Origin: Candidatus Auribacterota bacterium
GTDB taxonomy: Bacteria; Auribacterota; JAFGBW01
DNA: 11,009 nucleotides
Direction of reading: 5' to 3'
Assembly: GCA_016932965.1 (NCBI GenBank)
Contig: JAFGBW010000281.1
Coordinates: 1-11,009 of the forward strand
Shown in pieces: positions 7,011 to 11,009 of the stretch. The notes beneath the pieces were generated by a model. That model did not search any database, was not told the origin of the DNA, and saw only the letters and a list, made by a program, of their open reading frames with translations. Each line of letters starts with the position of its first letter. Positions within the stretch are counted from its first letter, which is position 1. Made by a program: the position numbers and the translations under genes.

Positions 7011-7069
7011 ATACTTCCATATCTGTTAAACTTGACCGCTACAAAACTAATCGAAGTGGTTTACCGAAT
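7011..7069. repeat. 59-bp dispersed repeat, copy A
   Basis: This copy aligns without gaps to 10272-10330. Conserved blocks are ATACT, seven loosely conserved bases, CTGTTAAACTTGAC (7023-7036), 22 mostly divergent bases, and GTTTACCGAAT (7059-7069). It ends 19 bp before the stop codon end of the - strand release-factor-like gene, so on that strand it is just 3' of the gene. TAAAC (7027-7031) can pair with GTTTA (7059-7063). Confidence 0.7.
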
Positions 7070-7088
7070 ATAATTATATCTATTTTCT

Positions 7089-7676
7089 TCACTTCATTAA
7101 AGAAGACTTATTGTTCTCTTTCCTGATCCGATTGACTTCTGCCAAAAGGCTTTTATGCTCAAATATAAACCGGCACAACCGGGAAGGAGAGACCCCTAAA
7201 ACAGCAGCCGTTTCTTTATGATCACCGTAAAAATGATGAAAATAAGAAACCACAACTGAAAAGATCAAGGCCAGTTTCTCATGATGCTTTTGAACATGCA
7301 ATCCATTTAGGAACCATGGCTTGAGAATCTCCATCGTTTCCTGATCTGGAAGTTCCCTGCAGCAAAGGGCTATTTTTTCTCTCAGGATACGCATGGCTGA
7401 TCGTTTATTTTCCTCTTTCTTCCTGTATATCTGACATTCCACCCGGATATCCAAAGGAGCGAAAAGCAAACTGACAGCAGAAGAAGTCTTATTGGCCTTT
7501 TGACCTCCCGGCCCGCTGGAACGATGGGAAGATACCTGCAAATATGTCTCCAACTGATCCAACGGAAGGGACAACCATTCATATATGGCAGAGATGTATT
7601 TTGAGGACATCAGGCTTTTTATTTGCTTTATTTCTTTTTGATTTTTTTTAATTATATTCAAATGATGTTTAATCAT
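7089..7676 (-). CDS. Release-factor-like GGQ protein with HTH-like C-terminus
   Basis: The 195-residue protein carries the class I release factor catalytic motif RSSGPGGQKANKTSSAV, with GGQ at 57-59; this loop triggers peptidyl-tRNA hydrolysis in the ribosomal peptidyl-transferase centre. The following IRVECQIYRKKEENKRSA is the usual R-x-Q/E-N-R region in altered form. No codon-recognition domain is present, so a ribosome-rescue role like ArfB/ICT1 is possible. In place of the short basic tail of ArfB there is a longer C-terminal region, with KHHEKLALIF at about 130 and HKETAAVLGVSPSRLCRFI at 153-171, which reads like a helix-turn-helix. I recall similar proteins in Verrucomicrobiota. The start is uncertain: ATG 7676 gives a Lys/Ile/Asn-rich leader of 22 residues, and ATG 7610 (MSSKYIS) may be the real one; neither has a good SD. 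It is divergent from the TPR gene. Confidence 0.8.
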   Translation of the reverse strand: MIKHHLNIIKKNQKEIKQIKSLMSSKYISAIYEWLSLPLDQLETYLQVSSHRSSGPGGQKANKTSSAVSLLFAPLDIRVECQIYRKKEENKRSAMRILREKIALCCRELPDQETMEILKPWFLNGLHVQKHHEKLALIFSVVVSYFHHFYGDHKETAAVLGVSPSRLCRFIFEHKSLLAEVNRIRKENNKSSLMK

Positions 7677-7737
7677 AAAACCAGACGGTCATTCTCCGTT
7701 TCTTGTCCATGATTAGTGAGGAACATTGAATAATAAA

Positions 7738-8817
7738 ATGAAAAAAATTACCAGACAAACTCTCATGCTTATGATCATCAGCTTTGTCTGCCATTTCTCC
7801 GCGGCGGAAGAAAATGACGCAAGCAAAATATTCTCCCCGGCCTTATTCCAAAAAATCATCCACGCCACGGAAAAAGCTTTTGCGGATGACCTTTTGGACT
7901 CTTTAAAAGAATTCGAAGCGATTAAGGATGAAATCCCTAACAGTCCAGTGGGGTATCTCTACCTTGTTGCTGTTCTGGATAAGCTTCAGTCAGATTATAT
8001 GACCGATTATCGCGAAGAAGACTTCCCTGAACTGTTCAGGAATGCCCACGAGGTGGGAGAGGCTTATATCAGAAATCATCCGGGAGATCCAGTCGGGTAT
8101 CTTTACCTGGGAGGCATTCAGGGATATTACAGTTTGCATTATTACCGGGTAAAGGGCCTATTTTCCGCTTTCACGCATGGCCTGAGAGCCATCAACAATT
8201 TAAAGATCGCCAACAGGATGAATCCTGAATTATGGGATACCTATTATGGTCTGGGAACCTACACATACTGGAAAGCCGAAAAAGCAGGTTTTTTATTCCT
8301 ATTCACCGGAAAAAGAAAAAGTGAAAAGGAAAAAGGGATCCGATACCTGGTCACGGCAGCGGAAAAAGGCACCTATTCTTCCGCTGAAGCGAGAGGCTCG
8401 CTCGTCAGGGTACTGATCAATGAACATCTCTACGATGAAGCCTTGCAATGGCTGAATATAGGAATAGAGAAATACCCGACTTCTGCCTATCAATTCCGAT
8501 TCCGGATAGAGATCTACATCCAAAAAAAAGAGTGGAGCACGGCCCTGAAAGACAGCATCCAGCTCGAAAAAATTCTGTCATCCAAGCCTTATACCGGACC
8601 CGATGCATGGATACATCTTTATTATTACATGGGTCTTTGCCATAAGAAGTTGAACCAGATGGAAGAAGCTAAAGAAGCGTTCAAAAAATGCATTGAAACA
8701 GAAGAAAAGTACAACGAAAAAGTGCTGCTTTATCATTCTCTGGTCTTTAAAGCCAGGAAGGAATCGAGAAAACTGGAAAACAAGGAAGATCCCAATGCAG
8801 ATCAACCATCATCATGA
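7738..8817 (+). CDS. Secreted TPR-repeat protein
   Basis: The 359-residue protein has a signal peptide (about 1-22, MKKITRQT then a hydrophobic core, ending SAA). The rest is helical and TPR-like. PVGYLYL occurs twice, at 70-76 and 118-124, marking two related repeats; DTYYGLGTYTYWKAEKAG (167-184) and KGIRYLVTAAEKGTYSSAEA (199-218) recall a family of periplasmic TPR proteins. Canonical-looking TPR stretches follow at about 230-265 and 294-325 (YYYMGLCHKKLNQMEEAKEAF). The tail is hydrophilic. It likely binds a partner protein in the periplasm. The ATG at 7738 gives the best signal peptide; a TTG at 7726 would add four residues and sits only 3 nt after GAGGA (7718-7722), whereas the ATG is 15 nt away, so the start is not settled. 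It overlaps the TatT-like gene by 23 bp, so the two are surely cotranslated. Confidence 0.75.
   Translation: MKKITRQTLMLMIISFVCHFSAAEENDASKIFSPALFQKIIHATEKAFADDLLDSLKEFEAIKDEIPNSPVGYLYLVAVLDKLQSDYMTDYREEDFPELFRNAHEVGEAYIRNHPGDPVGYLYLGGIQGYYSLHYYRVKGLFSAFTHGLRAINNLKIANRMNPELWDTYYGLGTYTYWKAEKAGFLFLFTGKRKSEKEKGIRYLVTAAEKGTYSSAEARGSLVRVLINEHLYDEALQWLNIGIEKYPTSAYQFRFRIEIYIQKKEWSTALKDSIQLEKILSSKPYTGPDAWIHLYYYMGLCHKKLNQMEEAKEAFKKCIETEEKYNEKVLLYHSLVFKARKESRKLENKEDPNADQPSS
8782..8786 (+). promoter_or_regulatory. Shine-Dalgarno deciding the TatT-like start
   Basis: AAGGA lies 8 nt before the ATG at 8795, inside the end of the TPR gene. It supports 8795 as the start rather than the ATG at 8693, which would give an N-terminus with no signal sequence. 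Confidence 0.7.
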
Positions 8818-9667
8818 GATTGTTCTTTTATTGCCTTTCCTGCTCTTAATGGGGGGATGTCAAACACTGGAAAGACTGGCGGTCCGCTCAACACAGAGCC
8901 TGCTTCATTCACAGTATCAATCATTTCTTTCAGAAGAAGACCCAATTCTCGCCAGGGAAGCCGCTGCCGGAAACGTGAAGCTGGCGGAAGGATTATTATT
9001 AAAAGATCCTAAAAATCCCTCCTTACAGATCTTAGTGTCCCAATCTTTTTTTTCTTATGCCTTTGGATATGTTGAGGAAGAGGATGAAGCCAGAGCTTCA
9101 AGGCTCTATTTACGCGGATTGAAGGCAGGCTCGGGAAGTATCGGGGGGGAAGCTGCCTTTTTTGAGATGAATTCGGATTCCTTTTCAAAACAGAGTGACC
9201 GTCAAATATCTTTGTATCTGGAAAACTATTTCTGGAGCACCCTCAATTTCGCCTGTTGGGTCAATCTCAATAAATCAGATCTGAAAGCCTTAAACAACCG
9301 TTCGAAGATAGAGAGTGTCGGAAAAACCATTATCAAGACAAATGAGGCTTATTATTACGGCGGAGGACATCTGCTCTTGGGATTGTATAATGCTATCCAG
9401 CCCAAAACGCTGGGAGGAAATCCGGAACGGTCCAAGGAACATTTTGAAAAGTGCCTGCAAATTCATTCAAGACAGTTTCTGATAGCGCTTTATTTGTATG
9501 CCCGATATTACGCCGTGGCTGTCCAGGACAGACAACTTTTTCAAACACTTTTAAAGGAAATAGAGGTGTTTGATGCGGCTCTCTTTCCGGAACAAAGGCT
9601 GTCCAACCTGATCGCCAAGGAAAAGGCAAAAGCTCTCTTACAAAAGGAAGAAGAGTTGTTTATTTAA
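8795..9667 (+). CDS. TatT-family TRAP-transporter-associated lipoprotein
   Basis: The 290-residue protein begins with a lipoprotein signal: a hydrophobic stretch and LMGGC, with Cys22 as the lipidation site. The mature part matches the TRAP transporter T-component (TatT, Treponema Tp0956-like) family: EAYYYGGGHLLLGLYNAIQP (184-203), LGGNPERSKEHFEKCLQI (206-223), and LYARYYAVAVQDRQLFQTLL (234-253) are characteristic. Known TatT is a TPR-like trimeric periplasmic lipoprotein that binds the TRAP substrate-binding subunit. No DctP/TatP, DctQ or DctM gene is visible here; the partner is instead the secreted TPR protein directly upstream. The chosen start 8795 has a good SD and overlaps the previous gene by 23 bp. 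The TAA stop shares TTAA with the stop of the opposing cupin gene. Confidence 0.85.
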   Translation: MQINHHHEIVLLLPFLLLMGGCQTLERLAVRSTQSLLHSQYQSFLSEEDPILAREAAAGNVKLAEGLLLKDPKNPSLQILVSQSFFSYAFGYVEEEDEARASRLYLRGLKAGSGSIGGEAAFFEMNSDSFSKQSDRQISLYLENYFWSTLNFACWVNLNKSDLKALNNRSKIESVGKTIIKTNEAYYYGGGHLLLGLYNAIQPKTLGGNPERSKEHFEKCLQIHSRQFLIALYLYARYYAVAVQDRQLFQTLLKEIEVFDAALFPEQRLSNLIAKEKAKALLQKEEELFI

Positions 9668-9930
9668 GTAAAATGATAATGCTTTTTCACAGGCTTTTTC
9701 ACGTTCCACACACAGCTCAATCCAGCTGGGAACGTAACAAAATCACCTTTTTTAAATGAAACATCACCGTCTTTTGTTTCAACGATCACCTCTCCTTCCA
9801 AAAGATAGCATTCCTCGTCATTATCGTAGACCCAGTCAAACCTTGACATTTCCTTGGTCCAGACAGGCCAGCTGAAAACCCCCCTTTTCTTCAATTCATC
9901 AGAAGATAATTTTTCAACAGTAATATTCAT
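9664..9930 (-). CDS. Small single-domain cupin (Cupin_3/DUF861-like)
   Basis: The 88-residue protein is one cupin barrel. FDWVYDNDEECYLLEGEVIV (31-50) is cupin motif 1 in the form found in the EutQ/(S)-ureidoglycine aminohydrolase-like group, and KKGDFVTFPAGLSCVWNV (60-77) is motif 2, ending in KKHYHF. The usual first His pair of motif 1 is replaced by acidic and aromatic residues, as is common in this small subfamily. Its substrate is unknown; no ethanolamine or purine genes are nearby. The start is secure: AAAGGAG lies 5 nt upstream of the ATG at 9930. Its stop overlaps the TatT-like gene stop by 4 bp in TTAA, so the two converge. Confidence 0.87.
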   Translation of the reverse strand: MNITVEKLSSDELKKRGVFSWPVWTKEMSRFDWVYDNDEECYLLEGEVIVETKDGDVSFKKGDFVTFPAGLSCVWNVKKPVKKHYHFT

Positions 9931-9935
9931 GGATT

Positions 9936-9942
9936 CTCCTTT
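9936..9942 (-). promoter_or_regulatory. Shine-Dalgarno for the cupin gene
   Basis: Read on the - strand, AAAGGAG precedes the ATG at 9930 by 5 nt, an almost ideal ribosome-binding site. Confidence 0.8.
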
Positions 9943-10233
9943 CCCGGGTCATGTTCATCATGAAATACGAGGCACGATGAATCTCAGATACCAATTTTTA
10001 AATCTTACATAAAACAAATCCATTTTTATCGCAAGACCAATCTGTAGTCAAATACCATCGGCAGAGTCAATGGCCAGATTATAGGAATCTCTCAAAAGAA
10101 TTTGTTATTCTTACACAATAAGTAATAGAATCGGGAACTGAAAATGCAAAAATAGATAAGAAATCCGAAAAAAATAATAATTTTTTTTATTTATTATCCA
10201 TTCTTTTAATCTTTTTCTTCTGTCTTTGATCTA

Positions 10234-10254
10234 CTCGATTCTCAATTCTCGACT
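10234..10254. repeat. 7-nt tandem repeat, three units
   Basis: Three consecutive heptamers fit CTCRAYT: CTCGATT, CTCAATT, CTCGACT. It ends 17 bp before copy B of the 59-bp repeat. Confidence 0.65.
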
Positions 10255-10271
10255 CTATTTATACAGTATAT

Positions 10272-10330
10272 ATACTCGCGAAACTGTCAAACTTGACTAG
10301 TCCAACAACTGAGGCGGCAGTTTACTGAAT
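10272..10330. repeat. 59-bp dispersed repeat, copy B
   Basis: This is the gapless partner of 7011-7069: ATACT, then CTGTCAAACTTGAC (10284-10297), 22 divergent bases, and GTTTACTGAAT (10320-10330). AAACTG (10281-10286) and CAGTTT (10318-10323) are exact inverted repeats, and GTCAA-AC-TTGAC is a small dyad within the first block. It ends 4 bp before the stop codon end of the - strand YjbQ gene, the same relation as copy A to its gene. Confidence 0.7.
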
Positions 10331-10334
10331 TAAA

Positions 10335-10751
10335 TCATTCGCCGATTATTTTGATGAGTACCCTTTTCCGCCTCTGACCGTCAAATTCCCCGTAAAAAAT
10401 CTGTTCCCAAGGTCCGAAATCCAGTTTTCCGCCTGTCACAGCCACCACCACATCCCTTCCCATGATTGTCCGCTTCAAATGCGCATCCGCATTGTCTTCA
10501 CCTGTTAAATGATGCTGATACCCATTTGGATCATAGGGGGCCAGTTTTTCAACCCACTTAAGAAAATCCTGATGCAAGCCTCTTTCATTGTCATTGATAA
10601 ACACGCTGGAGGTGATGTGCATACTGTTCACCAGACACAATCCCTCCCCGATGCCGCTTTTATCAAGTGCACGCCCGACTAAAGGAGTGATATTGACGAT
10701 CTCATAATGATTCTTTGTGTTAAACCATAATTCTTCTCGATATGTTTTCAT
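10335..10751 (-). CDS. YjbQ/UPF0047 family protein
   Basis: The 138-residue protein is a full-length member of the YjbQ family, annotated in many genomes as secondary thiamine-phosphate synthase on the basis of weak activity of some members. Conserved residues are visible: NSMHITSSV with His45 and Thr47, Asn55-Glu56, [17 protein letters not shown] with the DNADAH signature at 86-91, [13 protein letters not shown] (107-119), and EFDG (122-125). These cluster around a proposed metal or phosphate site. The ATG at 10751 is preceded by GGGGGT (- strand), an SD-like purine tract. A TATACT sequence (10779-10784, - strand) could be a -10 box, without a clear -35. It is divergent from the truncated membrane-protein gene. 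No thiamine genes are nearby, so the cellular role stays open. Confidence 0.92.
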   Translation of the reverse strand: MKTYREELWFNTKNHYEIVNITPLVGRALDKSGIGEGLCLVNSMHITSSVFINDNERGLHQDFLKWVEKLAPYDPNGYQHHLTGEDNADAHLKRTIMGRDVVVAVTGGKLDFGPWEQIFYGEFDGQRRKRVLIKIIGE

Positions 10752-10829
10752 TTGATTACCCCCGAAAACTTTTGATTTAGTATACCGTCACAATGAATTT
10801 AGCTATCCTTTTTAAAAATATAGAAGACC

Positions 10830-11009
10830 ATGATTCCTATCAATCAAAAAAGATTGCTTGCTGTTGGAACAGCCGTAATGATATGGATAATTCTGGCTGT
10901 TATCAGGGAACATCTCATTCCTTATAATGCCTCTCAGGATGAAAAGGCCATCCTCCTCACAGGAGATGAACCGGAATACCTTCTGGCTGCGTGGAGCCTG
11001 GCCCATGAC
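10830..11009 (+). CDS. Membrane protein N-terminus, possibly glycosyltransferase (3' truncated)
   Basis: An open frame runs from ATG 10830 to the last base of the window without a stop, giving 60 codons. The first 8 residues are polar and basic (MIPINQKR), followed by one hydrophobic segment (about 9-25), then ILLTGDEPEYLLAAWSLAHD. A membrane segment followed by a 'GDEP-x-YL' motif is what I recall from large multi-spanning proteins related to GT-C glycosyltransferases, where the acidic pair lies in the first outer loop. The fragment is too short for a firm assignment. The SD is weak (GAAG at 10823-10826). An antisense reading of the same bases is open too, but has no family-like features. 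The start is 78 nt from the divergent YjbQ gene, so its promoter must lie there. Confidence 0.65.
   Translation, partial: MIPINQKRLLAVGTAVMIWIILAVIREHLIPYNASQDEKAILLTGDEPEYLLAAWSLAHD

Larger units (their letters stand above)
9931..10334. other. 404-bp gene-free gap between cupin and YjbQ genes
   Basis: Both flanking genes are on the - strand. No ORF of coding appearance is present. The gap holds the cupin SD, a degenerate patch ATACGAGGCACGATGAA (9964-9980), an A/T-rich stretch with an eight-T run (10183-10190), a 7-nt tandem island (10234-10254), the palindrome GTATATATAC (10266-10275), and copy B of the 59-bp repeat. A cupin promoter should lie in the left part, but none could be assigned. 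Confidence 0.5.

Noticed and set aside
7639-7737. Promoter boxes (for example TTGATT and TATATT) between the release-factor-like and TPR genes
   Set aside because: The hexamers are at wrong spacing and the region is so AT-rich that matches are expected by chance; a promoter must exist but cannot be placed.
8693-8794. Upstream start (8693) for the TatT-like gene
   Set aside because: It would place 34 polar and basic residues before the lipoprotein signal and overlap the TPR gene by 125 bp; ATG 8795 has a good SD and gives a normal signal peptide.
10266-10275. GTATATATAC palindrome as an operator
   Set aside because: A 10-bp alternating AT palindrome in an AT-rich gap is weak evidence, and it is not near a gene start.
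10812-11006. Antisense 64-aa ORF at the right edge
   Set aside because: The + strand frame from 10830 gives a plausible membrane-protein start with a family-like GDEP motif, whereas the antisense product has no such features.

Overview
The window is a mosaic of two compact gene clusters and several single genes, separated by 280-400 bp AT-rich gaps that carry repeats. The organism looks like an uncultured Gram-negative (didermic) bacterium. Evidence for an outer membrane is a TolC-family outer-membrane channel gene and a lipoprotein of the periplasmic TatT type. The release-factor-like protein with an extra helix-turn-helix-like C-terminus and the MreC-like coiled-coil protein resemble proteins I associate with the PVC superphylum (Verrucomicrobiota and relatives). 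That placement is weak and made from memory, not from a search.

Region 1-3974 (+ strand) reads as one operon for envelope glycan or glycoprotein synthesis. It holds the C-terminal end of a GT2 polyprenyl-phosphate sugar transferase, a membrane-anchored coiled-coil protein, a class I mannose-6-phosphate isomerase, and a multi-spanning GT-C glycosyltransferase. A consistent reading is that the isomerase feeds mannose into an activated sugar, the GT2 enzyme loads it on a polyprenyl-phosphate carrier, and the GT-C enzyme uses the carrier outside the cytoplasmic membrane. The sugar identity is inferred. The operon ends in a 38-bp tail-to-tail overlap with the TolC-like gene.

Region 3937-7676 (- strand) holds, in transcription order, a release-factor-like GGQ protein, a NIF3-family dinuclear metal protein and the TolC-like protein. 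They are separated by gaps of about 300 bp filled with inverted and dispersed repeats. A divergent + strand pair follows (7738-9667): a secreted TPR-type protein overlapping a TatT-family TRAP-transporter lipoprotein, with no TRAP permease or binding protein in the window. Its stop codon interlocks with that of a small cupin gene on the - strand. After a 404-bp gap comes a YjbQ-family gene (- strand), and then, divergently, the first 60 codons of a membrane protein cut off by the window end.

The least explained material is in the gaps. Two gapless 59-bp copies of one repeat (7011-7069 and 10272-10330) lie just beyond the 3' ends of two - strand genes. Each is preceded on the + strand by a short-period repeat island (9-nt or 7-nt units). 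A long imperfect palindrome occupies 6834-6998, and a 10-bp inverted repeat lies downstream of the NIF3 gene. No tRNA, rRNA, CRISPR array, transposase or phage gene was seen.
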